Assembly (NCBI GenBank): GCA_002134785.1
Contig: MBQZ01000029.1
Span: forward strand, 1-64,000
DNA length: 64,000 nucleotides
Reading direction: 5' to 3'
From: Crenothrix sp. D3
GTDB lineage: Bacteria; Pseudomonadota; Gammaproteobacteria; Methylococcales; Methylomonadaceae
The position numbers and the translations under genes are program-made. This document shows, piece after piece, positions 40,085 to 49,501 of the stretch. Every line of letters starts with the position of its first letter. Within the stretch, counting starts at the first letter, position 1. The notes beneath the pieces are model-generated. The model was not told the DNA's origin. It was given only the letters and a program-made list of their open reading frames with translations, and did not search any database.

Positions 40085-40906
40085 TTAGCAGTAATAGTCG
40101 GGGGCTTTTTTCATTTTTTCAAACATTTCCATATCATGTGGAAACATAACTTGCGCATTATATTTTTTGGCTAATTGTCTAACTTTTTCAATTGATTTAA
40201 AAAAAGCAATACTGTCATAAATAAGACCTGCTGCTTTTGCGGGTGGCCCGAATACGGTTTGGTTATAGATAGCATCCATTGGAAATATAAGCACACCTTC
40301 GTTTTTCAAATGAATCACTAAACCAAATAAACCTGCGGTATGCCCAGTCAAGGAAATAAACTCAATACCCGCAAAAAGTTCAGTATCGTCATCAATCAAA
40401 TGATATTGTTTAACGGGTACTTCAATATCCGCTTTTACATAAGCACCATGTTTATTAGGGTCTGGACTGGCGTGTACAATCGTCTGGGCATATTCAAACT
40501 CTTTGCGGGAAACATAGACATCCGCGTGTTTAAAGAGGTGAATATTACCAATATGATCGAGGTGCATGTGCGACAAAATAACGGTAGAAATATCTTCTGG
40601 GCTGATATTAAGTAAGGCTAATTGATGCTCTAACCGTTGATTTTCAGTAAACGTAAAAGGAAAGGTATTCACCAAACCTTCACACCAATAGCCTTCGTTC
40701 GCCTGTGGATGACAGCCTAAGTCGAATATCATTTTACCGTCAGGATGATCTATCAGCACGGCGTACACAGGTATTTCAATCCAATGACTAAGCACGTTTT
40801 TGTGATGTTTGTTACCCGATGTTGACATTGCCACCATCCAGTTTTCATCACATTCGAGCTTTCCCAAATCTAAGATATAAACTTTAATTTCTTGATCAGC
40901 ACTCAT
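40085..40906 (-). CDS. Metallo-beta-lactamase-fold lactonase (N-acyl-homoserine/gamma-butyrolactone type)
   Basis: 273 residues from the ATG at 40906, 4 bases after the dehydrogenase stop; a longer ATG at 40948 overlaps it. The metal motif SHMHLDHIGN (HxHxDH, ~113-118), the later TGHTAGL histidine and the aspartate in PMDAIYN match the AiiA/AttM lactonase subgroup. That subgroup opens acyl-homoserine lactones and gamma-butyrolactone. Its place beside 4-hydroxybutyrate genes makes butyrolactone the more likely physiological substrate (inference). Confidence 0.85.
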   Translation of the reverse strand: MSADQEIKVYILDLGKLECDENWMVAMSTSGNKHHKNVLSHWIEIPVYAVLIDHPDGKMIFDLGCHPQANEGYWCEGLVNTFPFTFTENQRLEHQLALLNISPEDISTVILSHMHLDHIGNIHLFKHADVYVSRKEFEYAQTIVHASPDPNKHGAYVKADIEVPVKQYHLIDDDTELFAGIEFISLTGHTAGLFGLVIHLKNEGVLIFPMDAIYNQTVFGPPAKAAGLIYDSIAFFKSIEKVRQLAKKYNAQVMFPHDMEMFEKMKKAPDYYC

Positions 40907-40910
40907 GTTA

Positions 40911-42035
40911 TCACCACAGTTTTTTAAAAATATCGCGAATTTCATCACGGCTTAAAGGCGAATAATTATTCACTAATAATCGTTGTTGTTCATTCACTAC
41001 GCTGTCAGCAAACGATTCAATATCGGTTTCTGTCATGCCATATTCACGCAATGGTTTTGATGGGAGTAGTTGTTTGAGTAACTCATCCATGACTGCCCAC
41101 GCATCTTGCCCTGCTGAACAATCCAATGCTTCTGTCAGCACATCCGTCAAAAACTGCATTTTTCCACCAGCCACTTTGCTGCGATAGGCTTGAAAAACAC
41201 CGCTAAAAAACCGAGCGCAAGCCTCGCCATGCGCGACATGATATTTTTCACCCAACGGATACGCCAGTGCGTGTACCGCACCTACACCGACATTACCAAA
41301 GGCAATGCCTGCATAGTTACTGGCTCGCATTAAATCGGCGGCTATGTCCTGAATGACACTGTCATAATCACTAGCTAATAAGGTTTTGTAGGATTTTAGT
41401 AATAAGCGAATGGCTTCGATGCTAAACATTTCAGAATAGGCATGAGCCTTAGGGGATACAAAAGATTCCATTGCATGAGTCAGCGCGTCTAGCGAACTGG
41501 TAATCATGATGTGCCTAGGTAGCCCATAAAGCAGCTCAGGTATTAATATCGCCGTATCAGCAAACAACGCATCTGCGACTAGCCCTTTTTTGGTATTTTT
41601 AGACGGAATGCCTGCAATTGAAATACGCGTTACTTCACTGCCTGTACCACACGTCGTTGGAATTAAAATGAGCTGTTTTTCTTTAATTAATTCAGCTTTT
41701 CCCGTAAATAAATCCAAGGCAGTGCTTTTGGTGGGTTTCAATGCCAGAATTTTAGCTATATCGAGAATAGAACCACCGCCTATTGCTATCACACGCTGAC
41801 AATTCAGTTTATTGAAATCAAGCAGAATACGATCAATCATTTCATCGGTCGGTTCACCGTTGCCGTAATCTTCAAACAACAAAATATGACTGGGTAGATT
41901 TAACGGTTTTAACCACGTTTCATATAAATAACGTGGCGTAAATAGGCAGTCTTCAGGTGTAAAGTCCATCAACGCAGCGAATTCCGAAAAAGTGGCAACG
42001 TATTGAATAACAGGTTTAATTTGAAATGAATTCAT
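40911..42035 (-). CDS. 4-hydroxybutyrate dehydrogenase (iron-containing alcohol dehydrogenase family)
   Basis: 374 residues from ATG 42035 (good AGAGGT ribosome site; the longer ATG would overlap the upstream gene). NAD-binding RVIAIGGGSILDIAKIL and the block PTTCGTGSEVT are type III ADH features. The iron ligands lie in DALTHAMES and HALAYPLGEKYHVAHGEA. The whole sequence, including KPLREYGM, EGQQRLLVNNY-like and FADSVV, closely recalls the Clostridium kluyveri 4-hydroxybutyrate dehydrogenase. It interconverts 4-hydroxybutyrate and succinate semialdehyde. Confidence 0.88.
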   Translation of the reverse strand: MNSFQIKPVIQYVATFSEFAALMDFTPEDCLFTPRYLYETWLKPLNLPSHILLFEDYGNGEPTDEMIDRILLDFNKLNCQRVIAIGGGSILDIAKILALKPTKSTALDLFTGKAELIKEKQLILIPTTCGTGSEVTRISIAGIPSKNTKKGLVADALFADTAILIPELLYGLPRHIMITSSLDALTHAMESFVSPKAHAYSEMFSIEAIRLLLKSYKTLLASDYDSVIQDIAADLMRASNYAGIAFGNVGVGAVHALAYPLGEKYHVAHGEACARFFSGVFQAYRSKVAGGKMQFLTDVLTEALDCSAGQDAWAVMDELLKQLLPSKPLREYGMTETDIESFADSVVNEQQRLLVNNYSPLSRDEIRDIFKKLW

Positions 42036-42045
42036 CGTGTACCTC

Positions 42046-43425
42046 TTAATTCCAGATGTCATCTAGCGATTTTGGGGCTTTACTGGCAATGACTTTACCA
42101 ATGCGAGATACATTCATTAGGTGCGTGTAATTAAGGTTTTCTGAAATACTGTTATTACCCCAAGAGCCACAGCCTAGTGTCGTTGTCGGTGAAAAGCTAT
42201 TAGAAAAAGAACCGCCCGCACTGGTCGCAGAAGGCTGATTAACCACTAAACGACTCACAGAAAGTCTTACACCAGCGGCGCGAATATGGTCTTCATTATC
42301 GGAATGAATAGCCGCACTATGCCCTTTACCCTCTACCTCTAAATTTGCTTGTGCCATGTCCAAGGCTTGTTCAAAACTGCCGTAGGGTAGAATACAAATG
42401 ACGGGACACAGCTTTTCTTTACAGAGAATATCGGCAACGCCTGCACCTTTAGCTTTAAGTAAAATAAGTCGTGTTGTTTCAGGAATGCTGATACCCGCAG
42501 ACTCTGCAACTTGCCACGCGGAAAGACCGACCATTTTTGGATTCAATTTGCCGTCATGAAAAAGTAACTTGCGAAAAGCATCAATACTGTCTTCATCCGC
42601 ACTGTACCAGACCTTACCTGTATTAATAAAGGCAGCGACCATCGCCTCATAGCTTTCTTCTGGCACTAACACGCATTGTTCATGTGAGCAAATCAAACTA
42701 TTGTCAAATGCCGCACTCAGCAGAATTTTAGCCGCAGCCTCTTCAAGATTAACCTGCCGATCAACAATAACAGGAACATTTCCTGGTCCTACACCAAAGG
42801 CAGGTTTGCCGCTGGAATAAGCCGCTTCCACCATCGCTTTGCCGCCAGTGGCAATAATGACATCGGCGGTGCGCATCAATTCTTGACTCATTTCGACGCT
42901 GCCGTTTTTAACAACCTGTATCAGATTTTCTGGGCCATTATGTTCTCTAACAATATTCATAAAAGCATCACATAGATACGTTGCTACCTGTTGAGCTTTA
43001 GGGTGCGGTGCGATAATAATGGCATTACCACATTTAAGTGCAAACATGGTGTTACACATTGGGGTAACGACAGGATTAGTAATTGGTGTAATAGCGGCAA
43101 CTACGCCTATCGGTTTAGCGACAAAAATCAAGCCTTTTTCAACGTCCTCACCAATAATACCGCGACTTTTTTTGTCTTTCAGGTTCGCCCATATTGTTGT
43201 TGATTTACTTCTACTTTTTTGGGTTTTGTCGGGTAAATTGCCAATGCCTGTTTCATCAATACACATCTGCCCTAGCAGTTCAGCGTGGTCATAGACATAT
43301 TTGCCGATGGCACAAACGATACTGTCAACTTTGTCCTGAGAAAAAGTTTCAAAAAGCTGTTGAGCGTTATGTGCATTTAAAACCATTTCGGAAATTTGTG
43401 AATGTTGCTCGTTTACAGTTGTCAT
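42046..43425 (-). CDS. CoA-acylating succinate-semialdehyde dehydrogenase (SucD-like)
   Basis: 459 residues of the acylating aldehyde dehydrogenase class. Catalytic C246 lies in NSLICSHEQ. The end GGSFSNSFSPTTTLGCGSWGNNSISENL is strongly similar to the C. kluyveri succinyl-CoA-forming enzyme as I recall it. Interconverts succinyl-CoA and succinate semialdehyde. First gene of a tight three-gene operon with 4-hydroxybutyrate dehydrogenase (10-base gap) and the lactonase. The general ethanol-type acylating enzyme (AdhE, EutE) is less likely because of the C-terminal signature and the partner gene. Confidence 0.86.
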   Translation of the reverse strand: MTTVNEQHSQISEMVLNAHNAQQLFETFSQDKVDSIVCAIGKYVYDHAELLGQMCIDETGIGNLPDKTQKSRSKSTTIWANLKDKKSRGIIGEDVEKGLIFVAKPIGVVAAITPITNPVVTPMCNTMFALKCGNAIIIAPHPKAQQVATYLCDAFMNIVREHNGPENLIQVVKNGSVEMSQELMRTADVIIATGGKAMVEAAYSSGKPAFGVGPGNVPVIVDRQVNLEEAAAKILLSAAFDNSLICSHEQCVLVPEESYEAMVAAFINTGKVWYSADEDSIDAFRKLLFHDGKLNPKMVGLSAWQVAESAGISIPETTRLILLKAKGAGVADILCKEKLCPVICILPYGSFEQALDMAQANLEVEGKGHSAAIHSDNEDHIRAAGVRLSVSRLVVNQPSATSAGGSFSNSFSPTTTLGCGSWGNNSISENLNYTHLMNVSRIGKVIASKAPKSLDDIWN

Positions 43426-43855
43426 ACCATGCCTGTTGTTTTCTAAAAGAGTTGATATTATAGGATAGTGGGTAGTTATTGAGTTAAGGGAATCTCTATT
43501 AATTCAATAGTTCGGACAGTTTTTTGAAATAGAGAGAGGAAATCTTAAATTCTGGGAAAATGGCGTTCTTCGAGAACGCCAGTAGAAAAGAAGATTTCCA
43601 TGAAGCTACTAGAAACGAATGGTAATGGGTTAAATCTGTAAATCGGTTTAAAATCAGGGGCAGAAAGAAGCTAACTAGCCCATACAAAACCTTATGACCT
43701 GCTATCAAGAAATCCCTGTCCATCCTGTAAATCTCTTTTAGTTGCCCTTATTTGCACAGTAATTTAATAAATACTTGTATGAATAAAGAACATTTAACAG
43801 CGCGTCCTCCAATAGAGTAATGTCACGACAATTACTTTTTTTCTGGGAGACAGTC
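43426..43855. other. Non-coding interval with a 74-nt repeat
   Basis: This holds the 74-nt repeat listed separately and other repeat-like sequence. A 74-codon minus-strand frame at 43499-43723 overlaps the repeat and has no support as a gene. A possible promoter for the following gene lies near 43770-43800. Confidence 0.5.
43621..43694 (+). repeat. 74-nt direct repeat, left copy (pairs with 49428-49501)
   Basis: It begins GGTAATGGGTTAAATCTGTA and ends ATACAAAACCTTA. It is identical to 49428-49501 except for one base. Both copies point the same way and enclose the 5.7-kb accessory stretch with the ABC-3C genes. Confidence 0.9.
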
Positions 43856-44841
43856 ATGAATATTCTTAAATCCACTGCTATTTTATTGTTGTTCGCATTT
43901 CAAGCGGTGTTAGCCGATGAGTCACAATTTGATATTTTAGCTAAGCTCGATGCAGGGCCGGGGAATGTCACTGTGCTGGATAACGGGCGAATTATGATGA
44001 GCTTGCATCACAATACGCGCCGAAATACACGGTGGTTGAGGTTAAAGATAATGTACTTGTGCTGTTTCCTAATGAGGAATTGGCAAATCCACAATCAACA
44101 GCCGATTTTAAACTTGATTCGGTGTTGGGTATTCGCGCTGACAGTCACGGTATTGTGTGGATGCTGGATAACGGTATGCGCAGCGGTGTAACGCCTAAAC
44201 TAGTTGGCTGGAATACTAAAACTAATCAGCTTCAGCAAGTGGTTTATTTGCCGTCACCGATTACGCCTAAAGATGCGTTCGTGAATGATTTTGCGGTCGA
44301 TACACGCCGTAATCATATTTATATTAGCGATCCTGCGGGTGGTGCGAATGCCGCGCTGATTGTGGTTAATTTGAATACGGGAACGGCGCGGCGGGTGCTT
44401 GAGGGTGATGCTAGTGTGCTACCCGAAAATGTCGATTTGATTATTGATAAGGTAGCGATTCAAGTAAAAGATGAGGCTGGGAAACTGCTACGCCCGCATA
44501 TCGGTGTTAATCCGATTACCGAAGATTTGCATAATGAATGGGTGTATTTTGCCCCTATGCACGGACACAGTATTTACCGCATCAAAGCCGATGATTTGGT
44601 AAATGAAAGTTTGGATGCCAAGACCTTGGCAAGTCACGTTCAACATTACAGCAATAAGCCGATTTCGGACGGCATGACTATCGATAAGGATAATAATATT
44701 TATTTGGGCGAGTTGGCAGAAAATGCGATTGGCGTTATTTCAGCAGATAAAAGTTATCGGCGATTAGCACAATGTCCACGCTTGTCGTGGGTGGATTCGT
44801 TCAGTTTTGGCTGGACGATAGCCGCTATTGCGGTAATTTGA
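43856..44841 (+). pseudogene. Frameshifted, C-terminally truncated MRJP/yellow-like secreted protein
   Basis: The gene starts MNILKSTAILLLFAFQAVLAD (signal peptide) with a GGGAGA ribosome site, and the frame breaks near 44010-44025. The second frame resumes at QYAPKYTVVEVKDN. It carries MRJP/yellow-family features (LDSVLGIRADSHGIVWMLDNG, VNDFAVDTRRNHIYISDPAGG, DGMTIDKDNNIYLGELAENA). The C-terminus derails after LSWVDSFSFG, where family members continue for ~50 more residues. I read it as a decayed beta-propeller protein. Confidence 0.8.
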
Positions 44842-45176
44842 GAGTTGATTGTTATGATTCCCTATATTGCTTGATAAATTGAGCGATTCAGATATTTTTG
44901 TCAGTGATGAGTTGTTAGAACGGATATTGGTTTTGGCAGGTGAAAGCTCTTAGTGCCGATTAGTGTGGCAGTTTATTATGTGAAAGTTTGCAGGTAGGAC
45001 TGGCATCAAGCCAACCCAACAATGACGAAGTGAAATTATGGTGCTGGTTGAATTGTATGATATGTTGGGTTGCAACCTACGCTGCTCCAGATGTTAGAAA
45101 AATGATAGAATCCGAATGAAACGATCCTAAAAATTGTTAAAAAATAAAAACCTACTGTGTTGAGCGATGACTAACT
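44842..45176. other. Non-coding interval before the ABC-3C operon
   Basis: Contains an in-frame remnant reading LLDKLSDSDIFVSDELLERI with no start, and a palindromic stretch using CCAACCCAAC / GTTGGGTTGCAACC around 45010-45080. It also holds the presumed promoter of the operon. No intact gene is seen. Confidence 0.5.
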
Positions 45177-46289
45177 ATGCCTAAACCTTTTAGTAATAAT
45201 GCAACGCCTAAATATCTTGGTTATGTTTATCAAGTTTTAATTGCTATTGAGCAATGTTTTCAAGCTAAGAAAAATGAAACAATTTGGCTTGAATGCTATG
45301 GTGATGTTTATGACGGCAACACAATCAAGGAGGTAAAACATCACTGTGGAAAAACAAACCTGACAAGTAATTCAGAAGATTTTTGGAAAACTTTAAAAAA
45401 CTTGGTTACAGAAGACATTAGTGAGATTAACGCTTTTATTTTACATACAACCGCAGATATACCAGATGATTCAATATTTTTTGGATGGAATGAATTATCA
45501 AAAACAAAAAAATATGACAAGCTTAAAAAACATACGCCAGTAGCTACTATAAAATCTCATTATGCTGCTGTAATTGCAAAACCAAAGGAAGAATTACTCT
45601 CTATTCTTGAAAAATTAACGATTAAATCATCTCAACCAAATATTGAAGAAAAATGGCAGGAGTTAAAAGAATCAAGAAATCCATGTCTTTACTCTGTAAA
45701 AGATAACTATAAAACCGATGCTTTGCATTGGATTTATGGTTATATACATGATAAAGCTATAAATGATAGATACAATTGGGAGATAAAAATTAATGATTTT
45801 GATAGTGCATGTAAATTAGCATTACAACCATATACCCAAGATAAAATCCCCTTTCCCCATATTGAAGAAACAAAAATTGACATTGACTCAAAAAGTTTTT
45901 TGTTTGTCGAAGAAATGAAAAGTATAGAATTGAGAAAAAATTCAATTGAACAGGCAATATCTGATTATTTTCGATCAAATGAAACTCAAATAATTTTTCT
46001 TAATTATCAACCTATAATAGCTGAAATTTTAGATAAATATGATAGCTCTATATTACGAGAGATGAAGTTACTAAAAAATGAACATTCTTTAGATACGGAG
46101 ATTGAAGAATTGAATACAAAAAAAACTTTGATAGCCGCAAAAAATCTATATTCCAATTGCATGAAGTTGCCATTAAATCACATTCCTCAAGTTAATGACA
46201 CACAAAAATATTACCAAGATGGCAGAATTCACCATAATGTAAATGAAAATAGGTTTGTCTGGCGTATTTGTGAGGAAGACCTATTGTGA
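45177..46289 (+). CDS. ABC-3C system component with Cap4/DUF4297-like nuclease head
   Basis: 370 residues. The head NNATPKYLGYVYQVLIAIEQ ... IWLECYGDVYD ... IKEVKHH matches the GYxYQ...E...D...ExK layout of DUF4297/Cap4-type restriction-endonuclease-fold domains; E39, D43 and the E52-x-K54 pair are candidate catalytic residues. The C-terminal part is helical, with VNENRFVWRICEEDLL at the end, as I recall for ABC-3C C-terminal domains. It is the first gene of a tightly coupled operon. Proposed role: effector nuclease activated by the ATPase. AT-rich compared with its flanks. Confidence 0.72.
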   Translation: MPKPFSNNATPKYLGYVYQVLIAIEQCFQAKKNETIWLECYGDVYDGNTIKEVKHHCGKTNLTSNSEDFWKTLKNLVTEDISEINAFILHTTADIPDDSIFFGWNELSKTKKYDKLKKHTPVATIKSHYAAVIAKPKEELLSILEKLTIKSSQPNIEEKWQELKESRNPCLYSVKDNYKTDALHWIYGYIHDKAINDRYNWEIKINDFDSACKLALQPYTQDKIPFPHIEETKIDIDSKSFLFVEEMKSIELRKNSIEQAISDYFRSNETQIIFLNYQPIIAEILDKYDSSILREMKLLKNEHSLDTEIEELNTKKTLIAAKNLYSNCMKLPLNHIPQVNDTQKYYQDGRIHHNVNENRFVWRICEEDLL

Positions 46290-46768
46290 AATCAAAAGAC
46301 TTGGTAAATTTGATGTTTTCGCCGCAATGGGTAGCAAAATTATTACATTACTTTTTAAGTGGCGCACAAAGTATCAGTAAAGAAGGAATTAAAACAGAAT
46401 TACTCTATCTTTCATTGCCTTTTATAATTGATGATACTACAAGAGGAAAATTAGTCAGTGCAGTAAAAACAAGTACATTTTCTACTACTTTTCAAAATAA
46501 TAGTTCACTGGAAATAAAAAATTCTTTGATTCAAAAAAACGAACAAATAAAACAATTTCATGAGATTACTAATAGTGGAATTATATATTTAGGAAATATT
46601 GAAAATCTTAAAATAGGAAGTTTTATAGTAGCTTCTAAAACCATAGACTATAAGAAAGAAAAAGGAATTAGTCGTGATTATTGCAAAGCAGCTTATTATC
46701 TTGGAGTTATCTTCGCAAGGGAAGATTATCGAAGTGTTTTTGTTAAATTAGGAATAACAAATATATGA
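46286..46768 (+). CDS. ABC-3C middle component
   Basis: 160 residues from a GTG start that overlaps the previous stop by 4 bases. It carries the middle-component pattern: LFSPQWVAKLLHYFL, LPFIIDDTTRGKL, FHEITNSGIIYL, then YYLGVIFAREDYRSVFVKLGI. The middle protein is thought to link the ATPase to its effector. It is recognised by position and pattern. The stop overlaps the ATPase ATG by 4 bases. Confidence 0.75.
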   Translation: MKSKDLVNLMFSPQWVAKLLHYFLSGAQSISKEGIKTELLYLSLPFIIDDTTRGKLVSAVKTSTFSTTFQNNSSLEIKNSLIQKNEQIKQFHEITNSGIIYLGNIENLKIGSFIVASKTIDYKKEKGISRDYCKAAYYLGVIFAREDYRSVFVKLGITNI

Positions 46769-48702
46769 ATGCTTACATTAAAAAAATAGCTCTTTTTTCT
46801 AAAGATGGCGAAATGCGTGAAGTTTCTCTTGATGATGGTTTAAATATTATCACAGGTGATTCTAAAACGGGAAAAAGCGCATTGATTGAAATTGTAGATT
46901 ATTGTTTGTTTTCATCGCGTTCAACAATTCCTGTGGGAAAGATAACTGATTTTGCAACGTTATTTTGCATTATTATAAAAATTTCAAATAAATATTTAGT
47001 CATTGCTCGTCCACATTGGGATAGTAAAGACCATTCAAAAGCATATTTTTCATTTGAGGTTAATGATAGTTTTTTAAGTCCATTTACTTTTAAATATTTT
47101 AGCAATAAATTACCTAAATCAATTAAAAGCGATGTACAGCCAGAAGTCGAGCAACATTTAGGATTAGCTGTTTTAGACCAACGAGAAAATAATTATGGTA
47201 ATTCAAAAAAAGCGACTATGCGTAGCTTTGTTTCGTTACTATTTCAACATCAGAATCTAATTGCGAATAAACATAGTCTTTTTTATCGTTTTGATGATTA
47301 TCGAAAAAGAGAAGATGTGATTAAAGAAATGCCAATATTATTGGGCTGGGTTAATAGTGAATATACGGATTTAAAAAGACAGCTTGAGGTTAAAGAGCAA
47401 GAATTAAAAAAAGAACTTAGATTGCAAGAGTCAATGAAGCTAAAAAAAACTGATTTGATTGAGAAATTAAGAGTACCTATTAAGCAATATTACAATGCTA
47501 TTGGTTATATTTTAGAAGATAATCTAAGTTTCTTAGAACTTAAAAGAGTAGCTAAAAATTTGCCAGAAGTTCCAAAAACGGCAGAAGAAGATAGTGATAT
47601 TAAAAATCAAATATCTAGCTTAAAGAAAAAAAGGAGTGAATATTCTAACGAATTATCCGAAGTTAATTCACTGATTGAACAAATAAATGACAATAATTCA
47701 GAAGCTTATAGTTATAGCAATATGCTAAGTAGGATTGTTTTAACCAATGATTTTCCAGAAAGTAAAGATAATATCGAATGTCCTGTCTGTCATCATAAAG
47801 TTTCTGAAGTTGAAGAAACCATTAAAACAATAAAAACCTCAAGGGAAAATTTAATATCAGAATTGAAAAATGTGGGTAAATACAAGAATGATAGCTCTGA
47901 ACATATTAATCAGTTGATTGAAAAAAGGGATTTGTGCAAAAAAAATATAAAACTGATTTCAGCAGAAATAACAAATTTAGAAAAAGTTACGCAGTCGGTA
48001 ATTAAAGAGCAATCATTACGCGAAACGTTAATGTTTTTAAGAGGACGAATAGAAGTAACCTTAGAGCAAATTCTTGATGCACCCACATTAGCTCAAAGTC
48101 CGATTGATATTCAAGAACTTAAAATTGAAATAGACCAACTCAAAGACAAATTAAAAGGATATGACTTAAAAGCAAAAATTGAGAGTGCAAACACTTTTAT
48201 AAATAACAGAATGACTGAAATTAGTAGAAAGTTAGATTTTGAGGAAGAATTACAATCAGGGGAAATGAGGTTTGATTTAACTACTTTTGACTTTTATTAT
48301 TTGTACAAAGGAAAGCCAATTAGACTTTCCGAAATGGGAAGTGGAGCAAATTGGCTGGCTTGCCATCTATCATTATTTCTTTCATTATTGCATTTCATTT
48401 GTAAAGAAAAAGAGTCATGTATTCCTTCCTTTTTATTCATCGACCAACCAAGTCAAGTATATTTTCCTAAAGTTACAAAAGTAATTTCTAATGATAATCA
48501 AGAAGAGGATGACGGCGAAAGCTATGATGAAAATATCAAGCAGGTAAAAAATATTTTCAAAGTTATTTTAGAAGAAATATTGATTATAAAAAAACAATAT
48601 GGTTTTTCTCCTCAAATAGTTGTTATGGAACATGCAGACGAGCCAGAATTTTACCAATATGTTAAGGAACGTTGGGCTAATAATGGAAAAAAGTTAATTT
48701 GA
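46765..48702 (+). CDS. DUF3732-type SMC-like ATPase of the ABC-3C system
   Basis: 645 residues. Walker A GDSKTGKSA (31-39), a long coiled coil (~200-520) with a zinc hook CPVC (C339, C342), then KPIRLSEMGSGANWLACHLS as signature and SFLFIDQPSQVYFP as Walker B (~555). The layout is that of SMC/Rad50-like ATPases of the DUF3732 class used in three-component conflict systems. Likely senses foreign nucleic acid or a related signal and drives the nuclease partner. Confidence 0.85.
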   Translation: MNAYIKKIALFSKDGEMREVSLDDGLNIITGDSKTGKSALIEIVDYCLFSSRSTIPVGKITDFATLFCIIIKISNKYLVIARPHWDSKDHSKAYFSFEVNDSFLSPFTFKYFSNKLPKSIKSDVQPEVEQHLGLAVLDQRENNYGNSKKATMRSFVSLLFQHQNLIANKHSLFYRFDDYRKREDVIKEMPILLGWVNSEYTDLKRQLEVKEQELKKELRLQESMKLKKTDLIEKLRVPIKQYYNAIGYILEDNLSFLELKRVAKNLPEVPKTAEEDSDIKNQISSLKKKRSEYSNELSEVNSLIEQINDNNSEAYSYSNMLSRIVLTNDFPESKDNIECPVCHHKVSEVEETIKTIKTSRENLISELKNVGKYKNDSSEHINQLIEKRDLCKKNIKLISAEITNLEKVTQSVIKEQSLRETLMFLRGRIEVTLEQILDAPTLAQSPIDIQELKIEIDQLKDKLKGYDLKAKIESANTFINNRMTEISRKLDFEEELQSGEMRFDLTTFDFYYLYKGKPIRLSEMGSGANWLACHLSLFLSLLHFICKEKESCIPSFLFIDQPSQVYFPKVTKVISNDNQEEDDGESYDENIKQVKNIFKVILEEILIIKKQYGFSPQIVVMEHADEPEFYQYVKERWANNGKKLI

Positions 48703-48734
48703 TTTTTTAACAATTTATCTCAGTAATTAAGTTT

Positions 48735-49412
48735 ATGGTTGATAGCCCCAATTTAAAGGGCATACAACCTTATGGTGGCAATGGCGGTGTGGCAACTGTG
48801 ATGCCGCCAGATACGCATCCAATGCGTATTGCAATGGCTAATCCGCAATTTTGGCTACTGGCATTCAGTTTTGCTATTTGCGGCTTTACCACGTCAGGAT
48901 TGTTTCAAACCCATTTAATTTCGCACGGCGTAGAACATGGCTTTCCAGAAATGACAATGGCGGTTTCTCTAGGCTTAATGGGAGCGACCGATATGATAGG
49001 CACAATTTTCTCTGGTTGGCTTTGTGACCGTTTTGGTAAACGCTGGCCACTGGCAATTTATTATTCACTTCGGGGCATTTCATTAATGCTGTTGCCTTAT
49101 GTCGAATCAACCGAACAATTAATGGCATTTTCGGTGGTCTATGGGCTGAATTGGTTATCAACCATCCCCGCAACCTCAGCACTGACAGCGGATTTATTTG
49201 GCAAACAAAATATAGGCGTTGTGTTCGGTTGGATTTGCTTCGCCCATCAAATCGGCGCGGCGTTAGCGTCTTATGGTGCAGGTTATCTACACAGTTTAAC
49301 GGGGAATTACACCTTGGCTTTTATGACATCTGGGCTGTTTGCATTAGTTGCTACAGGACTTGTCGTCAATTTACGCGCTGAAAACTGTGATCCATACCTT
49401 AAAAGTCAGTAA
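48735..49412 (+). pseudogene. 5'-truncated MFS transporter (C-terminal half)
   Basis: 225 residues forming the last ~six membrane segments of an MFS transporter. It begins at the junction peptide NLKGIQPYGGNGG, which normally joins the two halves. The first half is absent: upstream sequence is the ABC-3C operon, and an in-frame stop lies at 48708. DRFGKRWP is the second-half loop. Insertion or rearrangement probably removed the 5' part. Confidence 0.82.
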
Positions 49413-49427
49413 CACAGTACGAAGGAG

Positions 49428-49501
49428 GGTAATGGGTTAAATCTGTAAATCGGGTTAAAATCAGGGGCAGAAAGAAGCTAACTAGCCCATACAAAACCTT
49501 A
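49428..49501 (+). repeat. 74-nt direct repeat, right copy
   Basis: Identical to 43621-43694 except for one base. It is followed without a gap by the IS-derived fragment at 49499-49570. Confidence 0.9.

Noticed and set aside
40085-40906. Quorum-quenching AHL lactonase as the main role
   Set aside because: Possible by sequence, but the operon context favours gamma-butyrolactone; no quorum-sensing genes are in view.
42046-43425. Propionaldehyde or acetaldehyde acylating dehydrogenase
   Set aside because: The C-terminal signature and the adjacent 4-hydroxybutyrate dehydrogenase favour the succinate-semialdehyde enzyme, though not conclusively.
43499-43723. 74-codon minus-strand ORF
   Set aside because: It runs through the 74-nt repeat and other repeat sequence, so it is most likely a chance frame.
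46765-48702. A second SbcC/Rad50 or RecN
   Set aside because: The head differs (GDSKTGKS, FIDQPSQVYFP) and the two coupled partners indicate a DUF3732/ABC-3C ATPase.
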